NCBI GenBank assembly: GCA_900549085.1
Contig: URMO01000031.1
Coordinates: 1-22,053, forward strand
DNA: 22,053 bases
Origin: an uncultured Collinsella sp.
Lineage (GTDB): Bacteria; Actinomycetota; Coriobacteriia; Coriobacteriales; Coriobacteriaceae
Direction: 5' to 3'
Below are positions 1 through 7,323 of this stretch, in pieces (the first letter of the stretch is position 1; the number at the start of each line of letters is the position of its first letter). The position numbers and the translations under genes are program-made. Below the pieces are notes generated by a model that was not told the DNA's origin, did not search any database, and saw nothing but the letters and a program-made list of their open reading frames with translations.

Positions 1-1259
1 TTCAGGGATTCCGTCTGCGTGTCTGCCAGTCGGGCAACGACGGTATTCATGTAAAACTGCTTGTATGCACGCAGAACAAACGGATGGGTAATGCAGCTTT
101 CCCGGTGGTCAGTGCGCAGGTCGTATCCGCTGCCGGATGACATGGTGATGAGCGCGCGCCCGTCATACAGCGCGACTTCGCCCATGGTGTACGGCAGCTT
201 CTCCTGCGCAAAATAAAGGTGGAAAAACGGATTCTCGCGCGCCTGCTGCACCAGCACATCGAGGATTTGCTTGCGTTCCTTCGGCGTGAAATTGCGCAGG
301 AAGTGCAGGTGGTCGCTCTGCCGCCCGGTGCGGACAAACTCCTCCATTGCCGCCTTGTTCAGCACAATGTATGTCGGGCGACGGCGGCGCATCATGTTCG
401 TCATCCGCGCCTGATGGATTTCCGCCAGTGCCGTCACATTCGGCTCGTACTCCTCGCGCGTCACAGCACGCGCCAGGTCGCCGCCCTGCTCGCGCATGAG
501 CGCATTGGGCGTGTACTGGTTCATGACCGAAATCGGCACATCGCCCACCGTCTGCCACACCAGGTCCAGCACGCGACACGAATCGTCTGCATGTCCCGGC
601 AGTACCAGATGGCGCACAATCATGCCGCGCTTCATGAGCCCGTCCTCGTCCACCAGCTCTCCCCCGCGGCGCTCAATCTCGCGCGCCATTTGCGCTAAGC
701 CCGACACGGCCACGCGCGGGTAGTCCTGAATATGAGACAGTGACTGCGCAAGCGCCGCATCGGCATATTTAAAGTCGGTAAGCCACACATCGACCAGATC
801 GCCGAGCGCCGACACGGCACTCGCACGCTCATAACCGCTCGTGTTGTAGACGATTGGGATGGCCAGCCCGCGCGCCCGTGCCGCGGCAATCGCAGCAGGC
901 AGCAGGTGCGCGTAGTGTGTCGCCGTCACCAGATTAATATTGTTCGCACCCTGGTCCTGCAGCTCCAACATAATCTCGACCAGACGCTCGGGCGAAATCT
1001 CAAGCCCAAAATTGCCCGTCGAGATCTCGTGGTTCTGACAATAGACGCATTTGAGCGAGCAGCCGCTAAAGAAGATTGTGCCCGAACCGGCCTCGCCCGA
1101 GATAGGCGGCTCCTCCCACATATGAAGCGCGGCGCGGGCCACCTTGAGCGTGTCGTTAGCACCGCATACGCCGTGCGCGCCCTCATCGCGCGCCGCACCG
1201 CAGCGGCGCGGACACAAATGGCAGGCGGGCGAAAAAAGTTCGGTCAACGACGTCGGCAT
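1..1259 (-). CDS. PflX-family radical SAM protein with C-terminal extension (partial, runs off left edge)
   Basis: The reading frame is open from an ATG at 1259 to the window edge (at least 419 residues, no stop seen). Residues 1 to about 285 match the COG1313/PflX radical SAM family: an N-terminal cysteine group (C13, C16, C20, C32), then WEEPPISGE, GSGTIFFSGC and the radical SAM CxxxCxxC motif at C67/C71/C74, followed by INLVTATHY and VYNTSGY. Such proteins bind a 4Fe-4S cluster and S-adenosylmethionine and resemble activating enzymes of glycyl-radical enzymes; the true substrate of PflX is not known. The start is supported by a GGAG 9 nt upstream. From about residue 288 (after MTNM) the chain continues for more than 130 residues through a segment I do not recognise (YIVLNKAAMEEF, NPFFHLYF, SCITHPFVLRAYKQFY). 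PflX proteins normally end near residue 300, so this looks like a two-domain protein. The N-terminal call is firm; the role of the extension is unknown. Confidence 0.85.
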   Translation of the reverse strand, partial: MPTSLTELFSPACHLCPRRCGAARDEGAHGVCGANDTLKVARAALHMWEEPPISGEAGSGTIFFSGCSLKCVYCQNHEISTGNFGLEISPERLVEIMLELQDQGANNINLVTATHYAHLLPAAIAAARARGLAIPIVYNTSGYERASAVSALGDLVDVWLTDFKYADAALAQSLSHIQDYPRVAVSGLAQMAREIERRGGELVDEDGLMKRGMIVRHLVLPGHADDSCRVLDLVWQTVGDVPISVMNQYTPNALMREQGGDLARAVTREEYEPNVTALAEIHQARMTNMMRRRRPTYIVLNKAAMEEFVRTGRQSDHLHFLRNFTPKERKQILDVLVQQARENPFFHLYFAQEKLPYTMGEVALYDGRALITMSSGSGYDLRTDHRESCITHPFVLRAYKQFYMNTVVARLADTQTESL

Positions 1260-1409
1260 AAAAACATGCTCCAAAACAACGATTCAGCAGCTCAAACGTA
1301 AAGGGACCAACCGCACAGACGGCTCGAGCCCCAAGGCGCCGTAATCGTCCGACACGATTTTTGTAATGTCAAGACTGGAATCCACAAAGTGCCGCTTTAT
1401 GATGTAGGT

Positions 1410-1554
1410 ATTCCGCCCCCCGCGGAGCAACTGGGTGAACCGTCGCGTTTATTTAGGGAGCCCACACAGTCGTACCTAGTACAGGTATCCTTCGTTGTTA
1501 AGGACGCTGGAACAGTCGATGAGGGCACCCACCTGTTTTAGGTGGGTTCATTTT
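1410..1554 (+). ncRNA. ssrS: Candidate 6S (SsrS)-like structured RNA
   Basis: A -10-like TATGAT (1398-1403) precedes the segment. It contains a TACCT/AGGTA hairpin near 1474-1490, a TCCTT/AAGGA hairpin near 1488-1506, and outer pairings GCCC/GGGC and GGGT/ACCC that leave an internal bubble. It ends in a perfect 8-bp hairpin (ACCCACCT 1527-1534, AGGTGGGT 1540-1547) followed by TCATTTT. A long rod with a central bubble is the known 6S RNA architecture, and the 3' part 'GGGCACCCACCT...AGGTGGGT' resembles what I recall of 6S RNAs from Firmicutes-like gut bacteria. The boundaries are approximate. The resemblance is from memory and was not tested with a covariance model. Alternatives are an unrelated small RNA or a long 5' leader. 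Confidence 0.45.
1527..1554 (+). terminator. Hairpin ending the candidate structured RNA
   Basis: A perfect 8-bp stem with a GTTTT loop is followed by a short, imperfect T-rich stretch (TCATTTT). This fits a modest intrinsic terminator or the 3' hairpin of the structured RNA. Confidence 0.5.
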
Positions 1555-1702
1555 CGTAACGTGGGGGGTGGTTTTCTTTTGCCGAAACTCGCCATTGCAA
1601 ATCCCGCCAAGATCCCCAAAAGGCACCAGGCAGAGCCCCACCATAACCCCCAATATCTGGTAAGCACGTGATTATCGCCCCGTGCAATTCCTCACACCCT
1701 CC

Positions 1703-1731
1703 TTGGTCGAGTATCATGGGTCAGCTATACC
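1703..1731 (+). promoter_or_regulatory. Weak candidate promoter for the WecA/TagO-family gene
   Basis: TTGGTC (1703-1708) and TATACC (1726-1731) are spaced by exactly 17 nt. Only 3 and 4 of 6 bases match the sigma-70 consensus. If it is real, transcription would begin near 1738, making an ATG at 1741 nearly leaderless and favouring the start at 1789. Confidence 0.25.
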
Positions 1732-1788
1732 CTTTGCGGCATGGCATCCTTTGACCTTTTCCTTCGACGCTTGGCGGTTTATCGATTC

Positions 1789-2988
1789 ATGGCTTCCTCC
1801 ACGAGCTTCATACCGTACCTTTGCGTGGCGGTCGCGGCTTTTATCACGACCTTCCTTACGGTGCCCCTGGTCAAGCGCCTGGCAATCAAGCTCGACGCCG
1901 TCGACTATCCTTCCAAGCGCCGTATCAACACTAAACCCATCCCGCGCATGGGTGGCACGGCGGTCTTTTTGGGCCTCGTCGTCGCCTGCATCGTGCAGAT
2001 CCTAGGCACCTGGTACCTGGGCTGGCCGCCCGTTTTGGTGCCCCACCCCCGTCTGCACATCAGCTACCCCATACTTGCGCTTTCTTTTACCGTCATCTTT
2101 GCGACCGGCGTGATCGACGACGTCTACCAGCTCAAGCCCAAGCAAAAGCTGGCCGGCCAGGCCCTCGCCGCGCTCATCGCCTGCGTGGGCGGCCTGCGCA
2201 TCGGCGTCATCGTCAACCCGTTTGCTCCTGGCGAGATCATGCTCGGCTGGCTCGCCTACCCCATCACCATTGTCTACCTGGTGGCGTTCACCAACATCAT
2301 CAACCTTATCGACGGCCTCGACGGTCTGGCCACGGGCATCTGCGGCATCGCGTCGTTCACGATGTTTTCGGTCGCCGCGCTCTCGGGTCGCATCGACGCC
2401 GCCGCGCTCTCCATCGCGCTCTTTGGCTCTTGCCTCGCCTTCTTGCGCTATAACTTCAACCCCGCGAGCATCTTCTTGGGCGACTCGGGGTCGCTACTTC
2501 TGGGCTTTGCGCTGGGTTCCATCTCGCTGCTCAACGTGAGCCGCACCGCCGCGCTTACCTCGCTCATCATCCCGCTCATCGTAGCCGGCGTGCCCATCAT
2601 CGATACGTTTAGCGCTATCGTGCGCCGTAAGCGCGCCCACATTAGCATCGGGCAGGCCGACAAGGGCCACATCCACCACCGCCTCATTCAAGAGGGCTAC
2701 AACCAAAAGCAGGCCGTACTGCTCATCTACGCCTGGTGCATTATGCTTTCGGCCGGCGCCGCCGCCATCAATCAGGTCGAGGTCCCCATACGCGTGCTCA
2801 TCTTTACCGTGCTCGCCATTGGCTCGGCGGCCTTCGCCAAGCACCTGCACCTGTTTGAGCCCGTGCTACGTCACCATTACAACAAGCGCACGCACGAGGA
2901 CGAGCTGGTAACCCCCGACGACCCCGCTTTTAAGCAGGAGGAGCAAGCAGCCGAGGAACGTAAAGAAGAGCGCCACCACAAGCTCTAG
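1789..2988 (+). CDS. Undecaprenyl-phosphate sugar-1-phosphate transferase, WecA/TagO/MraY family
   Basis: This polytopic membrane enzyme of the PNPT superfamily transfers a sugar-1-phosphate (in TagO/WecA, GlcNAc-1-P) from a UDP-sugar to undecaprenyl phosphate, starting teichoic-acid-like or other surface glycopolymers. Family motifs are all present (numbers from the ATG at 1741): IPRMGG at 67-72, the Mg-binding aspartates GVIDDVYQL (D126, D127), NIINLIDGLDGLATG (185-199), FLGDSG with D248, and the HIHHR loop at 310-314 that favours WecA/TagO over MraY itself. The C-terminus is a charged tail rich in Glu and Lys. An ATG at 1741 would give 415 residues. I prefer 1789 (399 residues), because TagO-type proteins usually have about 40 residues before the 'VDYPSKR' segment. 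Neither start has a good ribosome binding site. The exact polymer pathway cannot be read from the window. trpS follows after about 140 nt on the same strand. Confidence 0.9.
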   Translation: MASSTSFIPYLCVAVAAFITTFLTVPLVKRLAIKLDAVDYPSKRRINTKPIPRMGGTAVFLGLVVACIVQILGTWYLGWPPVLVPHPRLHISYPILALSFTVIFATGVIDDVYQLKPKQKLAGQALAALIACVGGLRIGVIVNPFAPGEIMLGWLAYPITIVYLVAFTNIINLIDGLDGLATGICGIASFTMFSVAALSGRIDAAALSIALFGSCLAFLRYNFNPASIFLGDSGSLLLGFALGSISLLNVSRTAALTSLIIPLIVAGVPIIDTFSAIVRRKRAHISIGQADKGHIHHRLIQEGYNQKQAVLLIYAWCIMLSAGAAAINQVEVPIRVLIFTVLAIGSAAFAKHLHLFEPVLRHHYNKRTHEDELVTPDDPAFKQEEQAAEERKEERHHKL

Positions 2989-3126
2989 GATAAGCTGCCG
3001 AGGATGCGCCCAGGCGCCGCTGACCAAGCGCGGCCGGGCCGCACCCAGCGCGCAAGCCGCCTCCCCTCCCGCCCCTCCAATAAACGCGTTATCATCTTGA
3101 CCCATGAATATACGTTAGGAGCAATC

Positions 3127-4176
3127 ATGCCAAACGAGAACAGCTACGAAGTCGCGCTGCAAAAGAGCAACGCCATTCGCGAGGGCCTGGCCAAGACACC
3201 CGAGAAGTTCACCATGCTCACCGGCGACCGCCCGACCGGCCGCCTGCACCTGGGCCACTACTTTGGCACCCTCAAGGGCCGCGTGGAGCTGCAGAACATG
3301 GGCGCCAAGACCAACGTGCTCATCGCCGACTACCAGGTCATCACCGACCGCGACACCACCGAGCACATCCAGGACAACGTGTACAACATGGTCATGGACT
3401 ACCTTGCCTGCGGTATTGACCCCGACAAGACCATGATCTACGCGCACTCCGCCGTGCCCGCCGCAAACCAGCTCATGCTACCGTTCCTGTCGCTGGTGTC
3501 CGAGGCCGAGCTGGCGCGCAACCCCACGGTTAAGGCCGAGATGGAGGCCTCGGGCCACGAGCTCACCGGCCTTCTGCTCACCTACCCGGTGCACCAGGCC
3601 TGCGACATCCTGTTCTGCAAGGGCAATGTGGTGCCCGTCGGCCGCGACCAGCTGCCGCACATCGAGCTCACCCGCACCATCGCCCGCCGCTTTAACAACC
3701 GCTACGGCAAGGTGTTCCCCGAGGTCGACGCGCTGCTGTCCGAGACCCCGCTGCTGCCCGGCCTGGACGGTCGCAAGATGAGCAAGAGCTACGGCAACGC
3801 CATCAACATCTCGATGACCGCCGAGGAGACGGCCAAGCGCATCAAGAAGAGCCAGACCGATTCCGAGCGCATGATCACGTTCGATCCCGAGAACCGTCCT
3901 GGCGTGTCCGGCCTGCTTTCGACGGCCGCCATCTGCACCGGCCGTTCCGAGGTCGAGATTGCCGAGGAGATTGGCATGGGCGGCTCCGGCCAGCTCAAGA
4001 AGTACGTGACCGAGGCCGTCAACGAGTACTTCGCGCCGATCCGCGAGCGTCGCCAGCGCTACGAGAACGATCTGGACTATGTGAAGGACGTGTTGCACGA
4101 GGGCAACCGTCGCGCCAACGAGATCGCCGAGCAGACCCTGGCCGAGGTTCGGGACGCCATGGGCATGGTGTACTAG
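3127..4176 (+). CDS. trpS: Tryptophanyl-tRNA synthetase
   Basis: This class I aminoacyl-tRNA synthetase charges tRNA-Trp in the cytoplasm. The 349-residue length is normal for bacterial TrpRS. The ATP-binding HIGH motif appears as HLGH at residues 41-44 within TGRLHLGHYFG, and the KMSKS loop is at 217-221 within GRKMSKSYGNAI. The frame is open further upstream (to 3004), but the ATG at 3127 has AGGAG 5 nt before it and begins right where family homology should, so the upstream 41 codons are not used. No T-box leader is visible in the short gap before it. An intrinsic terminator follows 35 nt after the stop. The family call is close to certain. Confidence 0.97.
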   Translation: MPNENSYEVALQKSNAIREGLAKTPEKFTMLTGDRPTGRLHLGHYFGTLKGRVELQNMGAKTNVLIADYQVITDRDTTEHIQDNVYNMVMDYLACGIDPDKTMIYAHSAVPAANQLMLPFLSLVSEAELARNPTVKAEMEASGHELTGLLLTYPVHQACDILFCKGNVVPVGRDQLPHIELTRTIARRFNNRYGKVFPEVDALLSETPLLPGLDGRKMSKSYGNAINISMTAEETAKRIKKSQTDSERMITFDPENRPGVSGLLSTAAICTGRSEVEIAEEIGMGGSGQLKKYVTEAVNEYFAPIRERRQRYENDLDYVKDVLHEGNRRANEIAEQTLAEVRDAMGMVY

Positions 4177-4211
4177 ACCGATCTGCTGGCTTGAGCTTTC
4201 GATTGCTATAG

Positions 4212-4239
4212 GGCGGACGCTACGGCGTCCGCCTTTTTT
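4212..4239 (+). terminator. Intrinsic terminator of trpS
   Basis: A perfect 9-bp GC-rich stem (GGCGGACGC / GCGTCCGCC) with a TACG tetraloop is followed by six T. It lies 35 nt past the trpS stop and is a textbook rho-independent terminator. Confidence 0.93.
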
Positions 4240-4512
4240 GTTGCCCGACCGGTTCGGCTCCGGCCACCGCACTCCCCCGATAAACAGGAACGGGCCCGCC
4301 GGCAGTCAGTTGCCAGCGGGCCCGTTCCCGAAGTACACCGTTGAATCGCACAGAGGGGAGGAATGCGAATCAAACTCAACAGGGCAGGCTTTTTCATCGC
4401 CTAATGCCTGCTCCGTTGCTGAATACAATATAGTTCACCGTGGTTTACTTTCTGACGGCAAAGTACGTCGCCACACCTTCTCCATAAGTTAGCCCCGGAA
4501 AACCTGAAACGG
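4240..4512. other. Intergenic region between convergent trpS and the methyltransferase gene
   Basis: No convincing gene is seen. The region holds the long hairpin at 4287-4328 and a small GCAGGC/GCCTGC inverted repeat near 4385-4412. A plus-strand frame of 84 codons crosses it but has no ribosome binding site and no recognisable sequence. Confidence 0.6.
4287..4328. repeat. Long GC-rich hairpin between convergent genes
   Basis: Thirteen-bp arms (4287-4299 and 4316-4328, GGAACGGGCCCGC and its complement) are extended, after one mismatch, by GGCA/TGCC around a GTCAGT loop. Neither side has a good T tract; on the minus strand it is followed by TGTTTATC. It may be a weak bidirectional terminator or a palindromic intergenic element. 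Confidence 0.6.
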
Positions 4513-4553
4513 AAAACCACCACAAAGGGGACAGGCACCTTTGTGGTGGTTTT
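4513..4553 (-). terminator. Dispersed hairpin element, copy 1 (downstream of the methyltransferase gene)
   Basis: Perfect 16-bp arms (AAAACCACCACAAAGG and complement) flank a 9-nt loop that reads GGACAGGCA on the plus strand. It starts 16 nt past the stop of the minus-strand methyltransferase gene, and on that strand the hairpin ends in TTTT, as an intrinsic terminator would. Further copies are at 4920, 6499 and 7459. Confidence 0.8.
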
Positions 4554-4569
4554 GGCCACGGCAGGGCTG

Positions 4570-4890
4570 TTAGAGTCCGGCGGACCAGCGACAGGCGGCC
4601 AAGTCGACGTGCATGGAATCGGTAAACGCCACGCCCTCCCCCATTAAGAGCTCGCGCTGAGCATCGGGACCGCCAAAGGCAAAGCCCTCACAGATACGGC
4701 CGTCGGCAAACACCACGCGATGACAGGGAATTTGACCAGGGCGTGGGTTGCTATGCAGCGCATACCCCACATAGCGTGCACTTCGCGCGCGACCGGCGAG
4801 CAGCGCCACCTGACCGTACGTGGCGACCATCCCCTCGGGGATCTGCTCGACCACCTCATACACCTGCTCAAAAAAGCCCTCAGACGCCAT
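4570..4890 (-). CDS. Short MGMT-family methylated-DNA-protein cysteine methyltransferase
   Basis: This 106-residue protein is the single DNA-binding/active-site domain of the O6-alkylguanine-DNA alkyltransferase family (COG3695-like short form), with no N-terminal Ada/Ogt domain. The active-site signature IPCHRVV is intact with C56, so it should accept an alkyl group. Alkyltransferase-like Atl proteins lack this cysteine. The helix-turn-helix part and arginine finger are seen in TYGQVALLAGRARSARYVGYAL. The frame extends 13 codons further up, into a hairpin repeat, but the ATG at 4890 has GGGAG 6 nt upstream and fits the family start. The gene lies downstream of degV on the same strand, with a terminator-like hairpin between them, so its promoter is unclear. 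The role is repair of O6-alkylguanine or a related flipping function. Confidence 0.88.
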   Translation of the reverse strand: MASEGFFEQVYEVVEQIPEGMVATYGQVALLAGRARSARYVGYALHSNPRPGQIPCHRVVFADGRICEGFAFGGPDAQRELLMGEGVAFTDSMHVDLAACRWSAGL

Positions 4891-4919
4891 CGCTCGCTCC
4901 CTTCCACCCGTAAAAGCAT

Positions 4920-4958
4920 AAACCACCACAAAGGTGCCTGTCCCCTTTGTGGTGGTTT
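4920..4958 (-). terminator. Dispersed hairpin element, copy 2 (downstream of degV)
   Basis: The same arms as copy 1 (15 bp perfect) occur here, but the loop is inverted and reads TGCCTGTCC on the plus strand. It lies 12 nt past the degV stop. It separates degV from the methyltransferase gene although both are on the same strand. Confidence 0.8.
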
Positions 4959-4970
4959 ATGGCGGGTCGG

Positions 4971-5825
4971 TTAGTTGGCGGGCTGGAAGAAGGCTACGGC
5001 TACGGCACCGGGACCTACGTGAGTGCCGATGGTGGCGCCGATGGTGTGGACGGGCAGCTCGCCCTCGGTGTTGCCAGCCCACAGTGCCGCGCTGTCCTCG
5101 ATATACTTCTTGAGCACCGCATCCGAAAGACCCGTATAGCCGAGCGCAAGCGGCATGGAAAAGTCGATGCCGCCCGCCTTTTCGACCTTTTGGTTCAGCA
5201 GGTTGCGGCCGTTCTTGGAGCCGCGCGCCTTTCCCAGCTGCACGATCAGACCGTCCTCGACAGCTACCACGGGCTTTACGTTGAGCAGCGTACCCACGGC
5301 GCCGGCAGCAGCAGACAGGCGACCGCCGCGCACCAGGTACTCCAGCGTCTCGAGCAGGCCGATAACCACCACGCGGTCGCGCACGGCCTCGACCGCCGCC
5401 GCGATCTGGGCCGCGCTACGGTCCTCGTCCACCAAGCGCAGCGCATACTCGACCAAGACGCGTTCACCCAGGGTGACGTTGTTGCTATCAACCACGTACA
5501 CATCGCCGCCCGGCGCCTCGGCTAGTGCGGTACGGGCGCTCTGATTGGTGCCCGAGAGCTTAGCGCCCACGGTAATAATCACAGCCTCATCGCCGGCTTC
5601 GCGAACCTCGGCGATAGCCTGCGAAAACGCGTACGGGTTGACCTGACCGGTCTTGGGCAGCTCATCGCGCTCCACGAGCATCTCGTAAAAGCGCTGATGA
5701 TCGATGTCGACGCCATCCATGTACACATCGGTGCCAAAGGTGACGGACAGCGGCAAAACGTCCAGTGCCGGGTGCTCGGCCGGCGACATATCGCTTGCGG
5801 AATCGGTAATAATGCGGACGGACAT
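4971..5825 (-). CDS. DegV family fatty-acid-binding protein
   Basis: This 284-residue protein has the DegV (COG1307) architecture: ITDSASDM near the N-terminus, TGQVNPYAF where other members have TSQPSP, AKLSGTNQSA, VDSNNVTLG, YLVRGGRLSAAAGAVGTLL and the C-terminal GATIGTHVGPGAVAVAF. DegV/FakB proteins bind a fatty acid in a cleft; FakB members hand it to a FakA kinase for phosphorylation and entry into phospholipid. No fakA is visible here, so the specific partner is unknown. The frame is open 35 codons further up, but the ATG at 5825 has AAGGA 6 nt upstream and starts exactly at the domain. A MarR regulator gene lies upstream on the same strand with a 119-nt gap, so co-regulation is possible but unproven. 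Confidence 0.92.
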   Translation of the reverse strand: MSVRIITDSASDMSPAEHPALDVLPLSVTFGTDVYMDGVDIDHQRFYEMLVERDELPKTGQVNPYAFSQAIAEVREAGDEAVIITVGAKLSGTNQSARTALAEAPGGDVYVVDSNNVTLGERVLVEYALRLVDEDRSAAQIAAAVEAVRDRVVVIGLLETLEYLVRGGRLSAAAGAVGTLLNVKPVVAVEDGLIVQLGKARGSKNGRNLLNQKVEKAGGIDFSMPLALGYTGLSDAVLKKYIEDSAALWAGNTEGELPVHTIGATIGTHVGPGAVAVAFFQPAN

Positions 5826-5944
5826 AACGAATCCTTTCTTGCGCAGGTCCCGCGCAGGGAATTTTGACAGCAATGCCCCGACACGGTACACGTGCCCAAA
5901 CGGGACGATGCAGTTGTTAATGGGAAGCAAATGCCTAGGCGGCC

Positions 5945-6394
5945 CTACAGTTCACGCAAGGTGTTGAGAATCGTACGCAGCGACGCATACATCTGCTCAC
6001 GCTGCTCCACGCCCATGGCCTTGCCGGTGGTGTCGAGCACTTCGCGAATAATGCGATCGGCCTCGTTCATGCTCTCGCCGCCCAACGTGGTCAGGCGAAC
6101 CGGGGCGCGATACTTAACGGCGGCTTCGACCGAATCGTCGACCTCGACGTAGCCGCCCTCCTCCAGATGCGCCAGCGTGCGCGAGACGGCAGCACGAGTC
6201 ACGCCTGCCATGCGGGCGAGGTCGGCGCCAGTCAGGCCGTCCTTGCTGCGCTCAAGATAGTACAAGCACATGATGTCGGAGCCCTTAAGGCCCAGCCTTG
6301 CGCCCTCAGATGTCTTAATGCGCTGAATCTCCTTGTAGAGTCCGCTGATCAGTCCGACAAAGTCCTCGAAACGTGTCTCGTCGCTCTGTTGCAT
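5945..6394 (-). CDS. MarR family transcriptional regulator
   Basis: This 149-residue protein shows the MarR winged-helix layout: an N-terminal dimerisation helix, then DIMCLYYLERSKDGLTGADLA, the recognition helix region GVTRAAVSRTLAHLEEGGYVEV, a wing with YRAPVRLTTLG, and C-terminal helices. MarR proteins act as dimers on palindromic sites and usually respond to small molecules. The ATG at 6394 has only a weakly placed GGCGG about 11 nt upstream, so the start is less certain. It precedes degV on the same strand; since some MarR relatives (FabT) control fatty-acid genes, a link to DegV is possible, but this is inference from position only. No convincing operator palindrome was found in the 100 nt upstream. 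Confidence 0.9.
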   Translation of the reverse strand: MQQSDETRFEDFVGLISGLYKEIQRIKTSEGARLGLKGSDIMCLYYLERSKDGLTGADLARMAGVTRAAVSRTLAHLEEGGYVEVDDSVEAAVKYRAPVRLTTLGGESMNEADRIIREVLDTTGKAMGVEQREQMYASLRTILNTLREL

Positions 6395-6498
6395 GGGAGA
6401 CGACCGCCTTTCGCTTGCATAATGCTAACGGGTAAACATCTTAGCCGTACCCAGCGACCGCAAGCCCCGCACGCCATATTTGTTAACTCATCAACATA

Positions 6499-6539
6499 AA
6501 AACCACCACAAAGGGGACAGGCACCTTTGTGGTGGTTTT
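6499..6539 (-). terminator. Dispersed hairpin element, copy 3 (downstream of the B3/B4-domain gene)
   Basis: Perfect 16-bp arms, identical to copy 1 in sequence and loop orientation (GGACAGGCA on plus). It starts 28 nt past the stop of the B3/B4 gene and ends in TTTT on the minus strand. Confidence 0.8.
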
Positions 6540-6567
6540 GACCGGCGAGTATGATTTGCAGAAGTTG

Positions 6568-7287
6568 CTACAGCTCCACGCGGGGATTGTCGCGGGTCAC
6601 AAGCGTCTTAACGACAACCGTCGCTCCCAGATAGCGCTCGAGCAGATCGGCAAGACGGTCGATGGCAGCCTGGCAGTCCCCCATTCGCTCGGGCTCTACG
6701 CACTCAATCGCCAGGAATGCGTCGGCCGAATCGTCGGATAGAGCCGTTCGAACGCCGTCGCGCCAGTTCCAGCAGCGGCACACGGCGCCCGCATCGTCAA
6801 TGTAGGCGAGCTCGCCGGGCAGCGTCGGGTCGTCCGCTTCCTCGCCAAGCGGCAGGAACGCATCCCCGCCGTCGGTCACCTTCAGGCGAAGGTCCCCCTC
6901 AATCGCATGCAGATCCTCGCCTCCCACGGGCAGTGCATAGGACAGCGACACCGTGTGGGGAAAAGCCACGCGCGGGGTAATGTGTGCCACTGGGTTGTCC
7001 GTGAGCACGCGCTTGAGCAGGTTCTCGATTGAACAGCGCGCGCCCTTTTTGGTCTTGAACAGACGATAGGCCTCGCGCCATGCCTTGACCGGTGCGTTCT
7101 CGCTGATTGTATCGCTGGTCAGATGACGCTCCGCATCGATATTGGCACGGTCGAGCAGCGCCGCTATCGCGTCCACATCCTCTTGAGGTATCTGGGCCGC
7201 GGGCTTCATGCCCTCCACGACCACAACACCGACCGCCGCCTGAGGAAACAGCTCCCAAAATGAATCCTCGGCAATAAAGCTCTTCAT
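6568..7287 (-). CDS. Stand-alone B3/B4 tRNA-binding-domain protein
   Basis: This 239-residue protein resembles the COG3382 family, a free-standing relative of the B3/B4 domain of phenylalanyl-tRNA synthetase beta subunit (the editing module there). Supporting features are VKAWREAYRLF, a KGARCSIENLLKRVL segment, PVAHITPRVAFPHTVSLSYALPVGGEDL, and a C-terminal half with CRCWNWRDGVRTAL and KTLVTRDNP. Members may edit or bind mischarged tRNA, but most are uncharacterised. The frame continues 14 codons up, yet the ATG at 7287 has a GGAGGGAG ending 5 nt upstream, so this start is preferred. The gene stands alone between two dispersed hairpin terminators and has its own leader with a terminator-like hairpin. 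Confidence 0.8.
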   Translation of the reverse strand: MKSFIAEDSFWELFPQAAVGVVVVEGMKPAAQIPQEDVDAIAALLDRANIDAERHLTSDTISENAPVKAWREAYRLFKTKKGARCSIENLLKRVLTDNPVAHITPRVAFPHTVSLSYALPVGGEDLHAIEGDLRLKVTDGGDAFLPLGEEADDPTLPGELAYIDDAGAVCRCWNWRDGVRTALSDDSADAFLAIECVEPERMGDCQAAIDRLADLLERYLGATVVVKTLVTRDNPRVEL

Positions 7288-7323
7288 ACGTGCTCCCTCC
7301 ACGATTCGCGCCCGAGCGAGGGC

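Larger units (their letters stand above)
1260..1788. other. Long intergenic region between the radical SAM gene and the WecA/TagO-family gene
   Basis: This 529-nt gap between divergent genes holds no convincing protein gene. It contains a candidate structured RNA on the plus strand (about 1410-1554) ending in a hairpin, and a weak candidate promoter (1703-1731) for the following gene. The stretch 1260-1397 shows nothing I can name. Confidence 0.6.

Noticed and set aside
219..698. Plus-strand open frame opposite the radical SAM gene
   Set aside because: The minus strand there encodes the clear continuation of the PflX protein.
1548..1667. Short minus-strand frame encoding a hydrophobic 39-residue peptide (WGLWWGSAWCLLGILAGF)
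   Set aside because: The GTG start has no ribosome binding site, and its end overlaps the 3' hairpin of the candidate RNA. Probably chance.
4363..4404. Thirteen-residue open frame after a GGGGAGG sequence
   Set aside because: The purine-rich sequence is only 1 nt from the ATG, too close for a ribosome binding site, and no downstream gene follows that a leader peptide could control.
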